From positions 186,001 through 250,000 of the forward strand of contig JBDWAL010000029.1 in NCBI GenBank assembly GCA_039978895.1: 64,000 bases of DNA, given 5' to 3'. The translations under genes and the position numbers were made by a program. This stretch comes from Aliishimia sp039978895. Lineage in GTDB: Bacteria; Pseudomonadota; Alphaproteobacteria; Rhodobacterales; Rhodobacteraceae. Every line of letters starts with the position of its first letter. Positions within the stretch are counted from its first letter, which is position 1. The notes under the pieces are model-generated. The model was not told where the DNA came from, ran no database searches, and saw nothing but the letters and a program-made list of their open reading frames with translations. Below, one piece after another: positions 17,427-25,779 of this stretch.

Positions 17427-18298
17427 CTCGATTCGATCCACGGCTAAATCGGCGCGCACTATTTGCGACAGGCTCTGCGGCCGCGCTTTTGGCGGCCGTT
17501 GGGGTTTCTGCGCAGGCGGCACCCACGCGGGGTGGGCATTTGCGCGTGGCACTATCTGGCGGGGATCGTACAGAAACATGGTTGGATGTGCCCGGTGGCC
17601 GTTTCCTTCAAGCCGCACGTCACGCTGTGTTTGAATGTCTCACTGAAATTGCAGCTGATGGTACTTTGCAACCGGGACTTGCAGATACTTGGACGGCTTC
17701 CGCGAACGGACAAACCTGGCTGTTTGACCTTAAACAAGATGTGAACTTTCATGATGGCACGATGCTGACATCTGATGATGTGGCTGCGTCGTTGAATGTG
17801 CATGAGATCATTGAAACAGTCACCGCGCTGGGCCGGTATCAGGTTGAAGTGACGTTATTCGATCCTGACCCAAGCTTGCCGGTCCGCTTAGCGGATGGCG
17901 GCTTTTCGATTTTTGCGGCGTCTGATCTGGCAATCGGTGATCTTCCTATGAATGGTACGGGTCCTTACAGCATCAAACGGTTTGATGCGGGGCGGGGCTT
18001 TTTAGGGGCACGCGTCGAAAATCATCGCAAGGATGGTACTGCAGGCTGGTTTGAAACTGTGGAACTAATTGCGATCTCGGATGAGGGCGTTCGGGCCGAT
18101 GCGTTGCGCGAAGGGTTCGTGGATGCCGCTGATCTTAGCGCTGGGCATGGCCTTGATGCACATGATGATCTTGAGCTTCTCAGCGAGAACAATGTTGTGC
18201 ACGCAGCTATCCGCACCGGTGTGACCCATGCGTCTCGTGTCGGGTCACACCCTTTGGATGCGATGCGGTTTGCCACACGTTGGTGGATGACCACCTGA
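17423..18298 (+). CDS. Short solute-binding protein of the oligopeptide/nickel (SBP_5) family
   Basis: 291 residues, against roughly 500 for a complete SBP_5 protein. An RR-containing signal segment (NRRALFATGSAAALLAAVGVSA) precedes a recognisable N-terminal lobe: FECLTEIAADGTLQPGLADTW, FDLKQDVNFHDGT and MLTSDDVAASL. The final part (GTGPYSIKRFDAGRGF) matches the return strand of domain I, so most of domain II seems missing. It has no permease or ATPase neighbours and is translationally coupled to pip. It may be a stable minimal binding protein that captures peptides for the peptidase, or a decayed gene. Confidence 0.68.
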   Translation: MTRFDPRLNRRALFATGSAAALLAAVGVSAQAAPTRGGHLRVALSGGDRTETWLDVPGGRFLQAARHAVFECLTEIAADGTLQPGLADTWTASANGQTWLFDLKQDVNFHDGTMLTSDDVAASLNVHEIIETVTALGRYQVEVTLFDPDPSLPVRLADGGFSIFAASDLAIGDLPMNGTGPYSIKRFDAGRGFLGARVENHRKDGTAGWFETVELIAISDEGVRADALREGFVDAADLSAGHGLDAHDDLELLSENNVVHAAIRTGVTHASRVGSHPLDAMRFATRWWMTT

Positions 18299-18347
18299 AG
18301 CTGGTGTACGCTGGTCCAAACTGAGGGCTTGCAGACTCGAAGGCATC

Positions 18348-18359
18348 TGCGTATACGCA
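18348..18359. repeat. 12-base perfect palindrome upstream of rimP
   Basis: TGCGTATACGCA lies about 90 bases before the rimP start, in the probable promoter/leader region of the rimP-nusA-infB operon. It could be an operator or chance. Confidence 0.3.
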
Positions 18360-18410
18360 TCTCAACAGCGGCGCGCTGGGGTCCAAACCCAACGCCCACC
18401 GGAATTTTTC

Positions 18411-18433
18411 ACGGGCCGCGCGCCCGTTTTTTT
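18411..18433 (+). terminator. Terminator-like hairpin in the rimP leader
   Basis: ACGGGC (18411-18416) pairs with GCCCGT (18422-18427), followed by a run of seven T. It stands 17 bases before the rimP ATG, so it either ends the pip/SBP transcript or attenuates the rimP-nusA-infB operon. An upstream segment (18372-18394) can also form a GCGCTGGG/CCCAACGC hairpin. Confidence 0.7.
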
Positions 18434-18449
18434 GTGTTTGAAAGCAACA

Positions 18450-19025
18450 ATGTCCAACGATCTGATCGCCAAAGCAGCCATCGACCGTCGTCTTGCCGGA
18501 ATCATCACCCCGGTGATTGAGGATTTGGGATTCGAACTGGTGCGCGTCCGTCTTATGGGCGGTAAAGCGCCTATCTTGCAAGTGATGGCTGACCGCCCCA
18601 AAGGTGGGATCGAAGTGGACGAACTTGCTGAAATTTCAACAAACATCAGCGCAACCCTTGATGTCGAAGACGCTATTTCGGACGCATATACGTTGGAAGT
18701 TTCCAGCCCTGGAATTGATCGGCCTTTGACTCGAATTAAGGATTTCGACACGTTCGAAGGCTACGATGCCAAGATGGAAACGACGGAACTAATCGATGGT
18801 CGCCGTCGTTTCAAAGGCGTGTTGGCGGGTGTTGATGGGGACGAAGTCCTGCTGAATGTTGAAGAGGGCACGATCGGATTGAAATTCGACTGGCTAAGTG
18901 ACGCCAAGCTCTTGTTAACCGACGAACTAATAAAAGAAATGCTGCGCCAACGTAAAAATGCGGGAACGCTGAACGAAGACGCTTTTGACGAAATTGAGAC
19001 CGATGGCTCACCGGAGGACACCTGA
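18450..19025 (+). CDS. rimP: Ribosome maturation factor RimP
   Basis: 191 residues, needed for 30S subunit assembly. Features: N-terminal GFELVRVRLMGG, AEISTNISATLDVED and the family motif YTLEVSSPGIDRPL, followed by the SH3-like C-terminal domain. ATG 18450 is chosen over an in-frame ATG at 18432 because the latter lies inside the T run of the hairpin. First gene of the rimP-nusA-ylxR-infB operon; the stop overlaps the nusA start (TGATG). Confidence 0.95.
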   Translation: MSNDLIAKAAIDRRLAGIITPVIEDLGFELVRVRLMGGKAPILQVMADRPKGGIEVDELAEISTNISATLDVEDAISDAYTLEVSSPGIDRPLTRIKDFDTFEGYDAKMETTELIDGRRRFKGVLAGVDGDEVLLNVEEGTIGLKFDWLSDAKLLLTDELIKEMLRQRKNAGTLNEDAFDEIETDGSPEDT

Positions 19026-20644
19026 TGGCTATTACATCTGCAAACCAGCTTGAGTTGCTGCAAACTGCCGAGGCTGTTGCCCGGGAAAAGATGATCGACC
19101 CAGTTTTGGTCATCGAGGCGATGGAAGAATCGCTCGCCCGCGCTGCAAAGTCGCGCTATGGCGCGGAAATGGACATTCGCGTGGCCATTGACCGCAAGAC
19201 AGGCAAAGCAACCTTTACCCGTGTGCGCACAGTGGTCGAGGACGAAGAGCTTGAAAACTATCAGTCCGAATTCACTGTTGAGCAAGCCAAGCAATACATG
19301 GCTGATCCAGAAGTCGGACAAACGCTTGTAGAAGAAGTACCGCCTGTTGAAATGGGCCGGATTGCAGCCCAATCTGCCAAACAGGTAATTCTGCAAAAAG
19401 TTCGCGAAGCTGAACGTGACAAGCAGTTCGAAGAGTACAAAGACAAAATCGGGACAATTATCAACGTGCTGGTTAAGCGCGAAGAGTATGGCAATGTGAT
19501 TGTCGACTTGAATCCCGGTGAAGGCGTTCTGCGTCGCACCGAAAAAATCGGTCGCGAAAGCTATCGTCCAAATGACCGGATTCGCTGCTTCATCAAAGAT
19601 GTGCGTCGCGAACAACGTGGGCCGCAAATCTTCTTGTCTCGGACAGCGCCAGAATTCATGGCCGAACTGTTCAAAATGGAAGTGCCTGAAATCTATGATG
19701 GCATCATTGATATAAAAGCCGTGGCGCGTGACCCCGGTTCTCGTGCGAAGATCGCTGTGATCTCCTATGACAACTCGATTGATCCAGTCGGCGCGTGCGT
19801 CGGTATGCGTGGTAGCCGTGTTCAAGCGGTTGTGAACGAACTACAGGGCGAGAAAATCGACATCATCCCGTGGAACGAAGATCAACCGACCTTCCTTGTG
19901 AACGCATTGCAGCCCGCCGAAGTGAGCAAGGTTGTTTTGGACGAGGAAGCTGGAAAAATTGAAGTCGTTGTACCCGAAGAGCAGCTGTCGCTTGCCATTG
20001 GACGTCGTGGACAGAACGTGCGTCTCGCGTCGCAATTGACAAATCTCGACATCGATATTATGACCGAGGAAGAAGAATCCGCACGTCGTCAGGCAGAATT
20101 CGAAGTTCGCACCAAGCTGTTCACTGACTCGTTGGATCTTGACGAATTCTTCGCGCAGCTTCTGGTATCCGAAGGGTTCACCAACCTCGAAGAAGTCGCT
20201 TATGTTGAAGTCGACGAGCTATTGGTTATCGACGGTGTCGATAAGGACACGGCCAGCGAATTGCAGGCGCGTGCGAAAGATTATCTGGAAGCTAAGGCAG
20301 CCAAAGCGTTGGAAAATGCTCGGGCACTTGGTGCAGAAGACAGCTTGATCAGCTTTGATGGTCTCAGCCCGCAAATGGTGGAAGCACTGGCGAATGACGG
20401 CGTGAAAACGCTGGAAGACTTCGCAACTTGCGCGGATTGGGAACTTGCTGGCGGCTGGACAACAGAAAATGGCGAGCGCGTTAAAGACGATGGCTTGTTG
20501 GAACCCTATGATGTGTCGCTTGAGGAAGCGCAGCACATGGTAATGACGGCCCGCATCCTTCTTGGATGGGTGGACCCTGCTGACCTCGAGGCCGATGCGG
20601 AAGAAGAAGACGCAGACGGCGAAACTGAGGAGGTGGAGGCCTGA
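19025..20644 (+). CDS. nusA: Transcription termination/antitermination factor NusA
   Basis: 539 residues. N-terminal RNA polymerase-binding domain (1-130), S1 domain (~135-200), two KH domains (~230-345, with GACVGMRGSRVQ and AIGRRGQNVRLAS), then two C-terminal helix-hairpin-helix repeats (LLVIDGVDKDTASEL and the later LEDFATCADWEL). The tail is strongly acidic (ADAEEEDADGETEEVEA). Second gene of the operon. Confidence 0.96.
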   Translation: MAITSANQLELLQTAEAVAREKMIDPVLVIEAMEESLARAAKSRYGAEMDIRVAIDRKTGKATFTRVRTVVEDEELENYQSEFTVEQAKQYMADPEVGQTLVEEVPPVEMGRIAAQSAKQVILQKVREAERDKQFEEYKDKIGTIINVLVKREEYGNVIVDLNPGEGVLRRTEKIGRESYRPNDRIRCFIKDVRREQRGPQIFLSRTAPEFMAELFKMEVPEIYDGIIDIKAVARDPGSRAKIAVISYDNSIDPVGACVGMRGSRVQAVVNELQGEKIDIIPWNEDQPTFLVNALQPAEVSKVVLDEEAGKIEVVVPEEQLSLAIGRRGQNVRLASQLTNLDIDIMTEEEESARRQAEFEVRTKLFTDSLDLDEFFAQLLVSEGFTNLEEVAYVEVDELLVIDGVDKDTASELQARAKDYLEAKAAKALENARALGAEDSLISFDGLSPQMVEALANDGVKTLEDFATCADWELAGGWTTENGERVKDDGLLEPYDVSLEEAQHMVMTARILLGWVDPADLEADAEEEDADGETEEVEA

Positions 20645-20669
20645 TCTCAGGCCTCCTTCGGGTACACAT

Positions 20670-21293
20670 ATGGGGCGCGGTGGCCACCAAAAGGACCGGG
20701 ACACAGGTCCTGATCGCAAATGTCTGGTAACAGGCGAAGTGCGACCAAAAGTTGAACTGATCCGATTTGTCGCGGGTCCAGATGGTACCGTTGTGCCAGA
20801 TATAGCGGGTAAGCTTCCTGGGCGTGGATTTTATGTAACATCTGATCGCGCATCCTTGGATCAGGCTGTCGTCAAAAAATTGTTTGCGCGTGGGGCAAAG
20901 TCCCCGGTCGTGATTCCAGACGGTTTGGTGGATCAAGTGGAACAGTTGTTGTCGCGTCGAGTAATTGATCTGGTTTCGCTAGCGAGGAAGTCAGGAAAAG
21001 CAGTTGCTGGGTATGAAAAAGTTAAAAGCTGGCTCGACCGGGAAGAGGCGCAAGTCTTGATGCAAGCCAGCGACGGATCTGCGCGTGGAAAGACAAAATT
21101 AAGCACGCCGCATTTTGGCAAGTTTATCGGTTGGTTGACGGCAGACGAATTGGGTTTGGCTTTCGGACGCCAAATTGTGATACATGGGGCGCTCGCCTCT
21201 GGTGGACTCAGCACACGTGTTGTAGAGGATGCCCAACGGCTAAAAGGCATACGCCTTGGCAATGGCGAGGAAACTCGCCGGGAAAGGACATAG
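20670..21293 (+). CDS. ylxR: YlxR/L7Ae-fold RNA-binding protein
   Basis: 207 residues from ATG 20670. An N-terminal YlxR domain (residues ~10-85) shows KCLVTGEVRP, LIRFVAGPDG, VVPDIAGKLPGRGFYV. The second half has an L7Ae-like fold (VSLARKSGKAVAGYEKV). The domain pair is typical of alphaproteobacterial genes between nusA and infB, and the protein is thought to bind RNA. Hence the start 26 bases after the nusA stop. YlxR in other bacteria has been linked to RNA or RNase P interactions; here function is inferred. Confidence 0.88.
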   Translation: MGRGGHQKDRDTGPDRKCLVTGEVRPKVELIRFVAGPDGTVVPDIAGKLPGRGFYVTSDRASLDQAVVKKLFARGAKSPVVIPDGLVDQVEQLLSRRVIDLVSLARKSGKAVAGYEKVKSWLDREEAQVLMQASDGSARGKTKLSTPHFGKFIGWLTADELGLAFGRQIVIHGALASGGLSTRVVEDAQRLKGIRLGNGEETRRERT

Positions 21294-21299
21294 AGCTTT

Positions 21300-23795
21300 A
21301 TGAGCGAAGACGGCAAAAAGACATTGGGGCTGCGCGGCGGTGGACCTCGTTCGGGAAATGTGAAGCAAAGCTTCAGCCATGGTCGGACAAAGAATGTCGT
21401 GGTGGAAACCAAGCGTAAACGCGTGGTCGTGCCTAAGCCAGGCGCGGGTAAAGCTGGTGGTGCCGGGTCCGCAGCCTATGGCGATCCGTCCAAGAGACCG
21501 GCCGGAATTACCGACGCGGAAATGGAACGCCGCCTGAAAGCTGTGCAAGCTGCCAAGGCGCGTGAAGTTGAAGAAGCCGCTGCTCGGGCCGCTGAAGAAA
21601 AAGCACGTGAAGAAGACCGCAAACGCCGTCGGGCTGAACTTGAAGCCAAAGAAGCGGAAGAGCGGGCACGCGAAGAAGGCCTTAAGGCCAAGAAAGAAGA
21701 AGAAGAGCGCAAAGCTCGTGATGCCGCCGAGGCGGCACGCGCAGCCGAAGAAGCGAAAAACGCTCCGGTAGCGGCGCCAGCGCCTGCACGCACAACAGAA
21801 AACCGCGGTCCTATGAAGGCACCGGCAACGCCGGAACGCAAACAGGATCGTGATCGTGACGCACGTCCAAACCGCAATCGCGGTGACGATGGTGCACGCC
21901 GCAGCGGTAAGCTGACGCTGAACCAAGCCCTTTCGGGTCCCGGTGGCGGACGCCAACGTTCCATGGCAGCAATGAAGCGTAAACAAGAACGTGCGCGTCA
22001 AAAAGCCATGGGCGGTACAGTTGAGCGCGAAAAGGTCGTGCGTACAGTGCAATTGCCTGAGGCAATCACAGTAAGCGAACTTGCAAACCGGATGTCCGAA
22101 CGCGTGGCAGACGTTGTTAAATCCCTGATGACCAGCGGGATCATGGCAACGCAGAACCAATCTATCGATGCGGATACTGCCGAGCTGATCATCGAAGAAT
22201 TTGGCCACAACGTAGAACGTGTGTCGGATGCAGACGTGGAGGATGTGATCGAAGCGCAAGAAGACGCGCCCGAGAATCTGGAACCCCGCGCACCGGTCAT
22301 CACAATCATGGGTCACGTTGACCACGGTAAAACATCGCTACTTGATGCAATTCGTGACGCAAAAGTTGTCGCGGGCGAAGCCGGTGGGATCACACAACAC
22401 ATCGGTGCTTATCAGGTTGAGCAAGACGGGAACAAGCTGACGTTTCTCGACACTCCGGGCCACGCGGCGTTTACGTCGATGCGGTCTCGTGGGGCTCAAG
22501 TGACCGATATTGTTATTCTTGTTGTTGCAGCGGATGACGCTGTTATGCCGCAGACGGTAGAAGCGATTGCACACGCGAAAGCGGCGCAAGTGCCGATGAT
22601 CGTTGCGATCAACAAGATCGACAAAGAGGGCGCAAACCCAGACAAAGTCCGCACCGATCTTCTGCAACATGAAGTTATCGTTGAGAAAATGTCAGGTGAA
22701 GTACAGGACGTTCCGGTTTCGGCGATCAATGGTACAGGCCTTGAAGAACTGCTCGAGGCGATCTCGCTGCAATCTGAAATTCTTGAACTCAAAGCCAATC
22801 CAAAGCGTCCTGCTGTTGGTGCGGTGATTGAAGCCAAACTGGATGTAGGTCGCGGCCCTGTTGCCACGGTACTTGTTCAGAACGGAACCCTACGCCAAGG
22901 CGATATCTTCGTCGTGGGCGAGCAATGGGGTAAGGTTCGTGCAATGGAGAACGACCAAGGCAGCCGCGTTAAAGAGGCTGGCCCGTCGGTTCCTGTCGAA
23001 GTTTTGGGACTTAATGGCACTCCGGAAGCGGGCGATGTTTTGAACGTTGTTGAGACCGAAGCGCAAGCACGTGAAATTGCTGAGTACCGTGCGCAAGCTG
23101 CGAAAGACAAACGCGCAGCTGCTGGTGCGGCGACAACGCTTGATCAACTTCTGGCGAAAGCCAAGGCAGACGAAAACGTATCCGAATTGCCAATTCTTGT
23201 GAAAGCGGACGTTCAAGGTTCTGCCGAAGCGATCGTTCAAGCGATGGAAAAAATTGGCAACGACGAAGTTCGCGTCCGCGTGCTGCACTCAGGTGTTGGC
23301 GCGATCACGGAAACGGATGTGGGTCTGGCTGAAGCGTCTGGTGCGCCGATCATGGGCTTTAATGTTCGTGCAAACGCATCTGCGCGCAACACTGCGAACC
23401 AAAAGAGCGTTGAGATCCGGTACTATTCGGTGATCTACGATCTGGTTGATGATGTTAAGGCGGCTGCTTCTGGTCTTCTGAGTGCGGAAATTCGCGAGAC
23501 GTTCATCGGTTACGCTCAGATCAAAGAGGTCTTCAAAGTGTCCAATGTGGGCAAGGTTGCAGGTTGCTTGGTCACAGAAGGCGTCGCGCGTCGCTCCGCT
23601 GGTGTGCGTTTGCTGCGGGACAACGTTGTTATCCATGAAGGTACGCTGAAAACACTCAAGCGCTTCAAAGATGAAGTGTCTGAAGTCCAGTCAGGTCAAG
23701 AATGCGGGATGGCTTTCGAGAACTACGATGACGTCCGTCCAAATGACGTGATCGAAATCTTCGAACGCGAAGAAGTCACACGAACGCTGAGCTAA
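21300..23795 (+). CDS. infB: Translation initiation factor IF-2
   Basis: 831 residues. N-terminal low-complexity region rich in A, E, K and R (charged helical linker, ~75-260), then the IF-2 N-terminal fold, the GTPase domain with G1 GHVDHGKTS starting at residue ~338, DTPGHAAF and NKIDK, and domains II-IV. Delivers fMet-tRNA to the 30S subunit. Ends with TRTLS and is followed by a strong terminator, so infB ends the operon. Confidence 0.97.
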   Translation: MSEDGKKTLGLRGGGPRSGNVKQSFSHGRTKNVVVETKRKRVVVPKPGAGKAGGAGSAAYGDPSKRPAGITDAEMERRLKAVQAAKAREVEEAAARAAEEKAREEDRKRRRAELEAKEAEERAREEGLKAKKEEEERKARDAAEAARAAEEAKNAPVAAPAPARTTENRGPMKAPATPERKQDRDRDARPNRNRGDDGARRSGKLTLNQALSGPGGGRQRSMAAMKRKQERARQKAMGGTVEREKVVRTVQLPEAITVSELANRMSERVADVVKSLMTSGIMATQNQSIDADTAELIIEEFGHNVERVSDADVEDVIEAQEDAPENLEPRAPVITIMGHVDHGKTSLLDAIRDAKVVAGEAGGITQHIGAYQVEQDGNKLTFLDTPGHAAFTSMRSRGAQVTDIVILVVAADDAVMPQTVEAIAHAKAAQVPMIVAINKIDKEGANPDKVRTDLLQHEVIVEKMSGEVQDVPVSAINGTGLEELLEAISLQSEILELKANPKRPAVGAVIEAKLDVGRGPVATVLVQNGTLRQGDIFVVGEQWGKVRAMENDQGSRVKEAGPSVPVEVLGLNGTPEAGDVLNVVETEAQAREIAEYRAQAAKDKRAAAGAATTLDQLLAKAKADENVSELPILVKADVQGSAEAIVQAMEKIGNDEVRVRVLHSGVGAITETDVGLAEASGAPIMGFNVRANASARNTANQKSVEIRYYSVIYDLVDDVKAAASGLLSAEIRETFIGYAQIKEVFKVSNVGKVAGCLVTEGVARRSAGVRLLRDNVVIHEGTLKTLKRFKDEVSEVQSGQECGMAFENYDDVRPNDVIEIFEREEVTRTLS

Positions 23796-23819
23796 AGCTT
23801 GCGAACTTAAGAGAATAAA

Positions 23820-23855
23820 AAGAAGAGCTGCCAGATGGCGGCTCTTCTTGTTTTG
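23820..23855 (+). terminator. Intrinsic terminator after infB
   Basis: AAGAAGAGCTGCC (23819-23831 region) pairs with GGCGGCTCTTCTT (to 23849) around a short loop, followed by GTTTT. Strong stem; ends the rimP-infB operon. It could also act for the convergent small gene at 23859-23993. Confidence 0.88.
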
Positions 23856-23858
23856 GTC

Positions 23859-23993
23859 TTAGGCGGCTTTTTGAACGGGTTGACCGGAATAGGTCGAGGT
23901 CCCGACGCGAACTATCATACGACCGTCCGGTAGCGTTCTAACAAAAACGCCCTGAACGGAACTATGACCGCCAATTGTGATCGTTCGCAGCAT
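23859..23993 (-). CDS. 44-residue basic protein with strong ribosome-binding site, unknown function
   Basis: A short gene on the minus strand: ATG at 23993, preceded by GGGGAGGATTG, an excellent ribosome-binding site, and ending at TAA 23859. The product begins MLRTITIGGHSSVQG and continues FVRTLPDGRMIVRVGTSTY, ending QPVQKAA. The glycine/valine alternation suggests a small beta-rich fold. It lies convergent to infB just past its terminator. I recall similar short proteins in roseobacter genomes beside infB but cannot cite any; function unknown. Confidence 0.6.
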   Translation of the reverse strand: MLRTITIGGHSSVQGVFVRTLPDGRMIVRVGTSTYSGQPVQKAA

Positions 23994-24152
23994 AATCAAT
24001 CCTCCCCGATGAAACGACGCTGCATTAATAACCATTGAGTGGTTCCGACCAAATTAACATAAAGTTCGCAAGAGCCAACACTTATTAGTTGAATCTTTCG
24101 TCGTAGATGGTTTTTTCGAAATTTTGACAGCAATCGACCCCTGGAATGGCGT
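23994..24152. promoter_or_regulatory. Leader region of the small minus-strand gene
   Basis: About 160 bases between the 44-residue gene and mutT. AT-rich. It holds the ribosome-binding site (24001-24008) and presumably the promoter of the small gene, but no clear -35/-10 pair. Confidence 0.3.
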
Positions 24153-24551
24153 CTATAACCAGTCCCTCAGGATTGGAATCAGCGGAATATCGGCTGCAGG
24201 CATTGGGTAATCTTTCAACGCATTTGGGCGTACCCAAGCCAGTTTTTGCCCTTCGTTAGAGGTGGGGGTACCCTTCCATTTACGACAGGCAAACAGGGGC
24301 ATCATGAGGTGAAAATCATCGTAGCTGTGACTGGCAAAGGTCAGCGGAGCAAGGCAGCTTTCCCACGTGTCGATGGCAAGTTCTTCTTGAAGTTCGCGTA
24401 TCAATGCAACCTCCGGTGTTTCGCCCTGCTCAACCTTGCCACCGGGGAATTCCCATAGGCCTGCCATAGACTTACCTACGGGACGTTGCGCCAATAAAAC
24501 GCGACCATCTACATCAATAAGGGCAACCGCCGACACCAAAACAAGTTTCAT
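24153..24551 (-). CDS. mutT: 8-oxo-dGTP pyrophosphatase MutT (Nudix)
   Basis: 132 residues. The Nudix box is complete: GGKVEQGETPEVALIREL followed by QEELAI. It hydrolyses 8-oxo-dGTP to prevent A:C/G:T errors. I start at ATG 24551, one base after the argJ stop, giving the usual length; a longer frame would start inside argJ. Last gene of PPIase-argJ-mutT. Confidence 0.88.
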   Translation of the reverse strand: MKLVLVSAVALIDVDGRVLLAQRPVGKSMAGLWEFPGGKVEQGETPEVALIRELQEELAIDTWESCLAPLTFASHSYDDFHLMMPLFACRKWKGTPTSNEGQKLAWVRPNALKDYPMPAADIPLIPILRDWL

Positions 24552-24552
24552 G

Positions 24553-25779
24553 TCAGCTCCGGTAATCTGCATTTATTGAGACATAGCCATGCGTCAAATC
24601 GCATGTCCAAACGGTCGATGTTCCAACACCAAGGCCAAGGTCAATTGAAATGGCGATCTCTTGGTTCTTCATGTAAGCAGCACCGTCTTCTTCGTTGTAA
24701 CTTGGTGCGACCCATCCGTCTTGTGCGACAATAATGTCACCAAATTTTATAGATAAGCGATCGCGGTCCGCTTCAGCACCAGATTTGCCGATCGCCATCA
24801 CGACACGGCCCCAATTGGGATCTTCTCCGGCAATTGCAGTCTTGGTTAACGGCGAATTTGCAACAGACATGGCATGTGTTTTGGCTTCGGCGTCTGAAAC
24901 AGCACCAGACACAGTGACTTCGACAAACTTTTGCGCACCTTCTCCGTCACGCACAACTTGATGTGCTAGGTCTCGCATGAGTTCATGTAGGGCGGTTTCG
25001 AAGTCAGTTGATTTGGCGGCATTCACACCCGACGCGCCCGTGGCCGCAAGTAAAACTGTGTCAGAAGTGGAGGTGTCGCTATCCACCGTAATGCAGTTGA
25101 AGGTCGTGTCGTTAAGTCGTTTTAACATGCTTTGAAGTTCGGATTGCTCGCATACTGCGTCTGTAAAGATATAGACAAGCATCGTCGCCATATCCGGCGC
25201 AATCATTCCTGATCCTTTGGCGATTCCGGCTATTTGAACAGTCCCGCCCGGCAACTGCACCGTTTGCGCGGCGCCTTTTGCGAATGTATCGGTCGTCATG
25301 ATTGCGCGCGCGGCGTCTGGTATAGAATGGATGCTTTGTGCCTGTGCCAATTCATCCAATTTGTTTGTAATCCGCTCATCAGGCAAAGGTTCGCCGATAA
25401 CACCGGTGGAAGACGTGAACACGCGATCGGCAGGAATTTTTAGTCTTTCGGCAACCTTTTCGACAATGCGCGCAACCGACTCAAATCCGCTTTTACCTGT
25501 AAACGCATTCGAATTCCCAGAGTTGACGAGGATTGCGGCCCCCGATTGCGCATCGCCAAGTATTTTGTCCTGACAATCTAGCACGCAGGCTGATCTTGTC
25601 TTGGACTTGGTAAAAACCCCGGCGATTTGAGTGCCGGGGTCCAAAGTTGCAAGCATAACATCCGTGCGACCAGCATATTTTACACCGGCTTCTGCCGCAG
25701 CAAACCGTGCCCCATTGATGATTGGAAGCTCGGGAAACTGCGCAGGCGCCAATGGGGAAATAGGGATGCCGGAACTCAT
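24553..25779 (-). CDS. argJ: Bifunctional glutamate N-acetyltransferase / ornithine acetyltransferase
   Basis: 408 residues. Catalyses acetyl transfer from N-acetylornithine to glutamate and the acetyl-CoA dependent first step of arginine synthesis. The autoprocessing motif is visible (GSGMIAPDMATMLVYIFTDA, cleavage just before the Thr of ATM), with CVLDCQ and GEDPNWGRVVMAIG as further landmarks. The ATG overlaps the stop of the upstream PPIase gene (four bases). Confidence 0.95.
   Translation of the reverse strand: MSSGIPISPLAPAQFPELPIINGARFAAAEAGVKYAGRTDVMLATLDPGTQIAGVFTKSKTRSACVLDCQDKILGDAQSGAAILVNSGNSNAFTGKSGFESVARIVEKVAERLKIPADRVFTSSTGVIGEPLPDERITNKLDELAQAQSIHSIPDAARAIMTTDTFAKGAAQTVQLPGGTVQIAGIAKGSGMIAPDMATMLVYIFTDAVCEQSELQSMLKRLNDTTFNCITVDSDTSTSDTVLLAATGASGVNAAKSTDFETALHELMRDLAHQVVRDGEGAQKFVEVTVSGAVSDAEAKTHAMSVANSPLTKTAIAGEDPNWGRVVMAIGKSGAEADRDRLSIKFGDIIVAQDGWVAPSYNEEDGAAYMKNQEIAISIDLGLGVGTSTVWTCDLTHGYVSINADYRS

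Noticed and set aside
18360..18410. tRNA gene upstream of rimP (as metY in E. coli)
   Set aside because: The stretch does not fold as a cloverleaf and lacks the T-loop consensus.
18761..19825. 354-codon minus-strand frame
   Set aside because: Antisense to rimP and nusA, no recognisable motifs.
21240..22325. 361-codon minus-strand frame rich in Cys and Phe
   Set aside because: Antisense to the charged repeat region of infB; the odd composition mirrors Lys/Glu/Arg codons.
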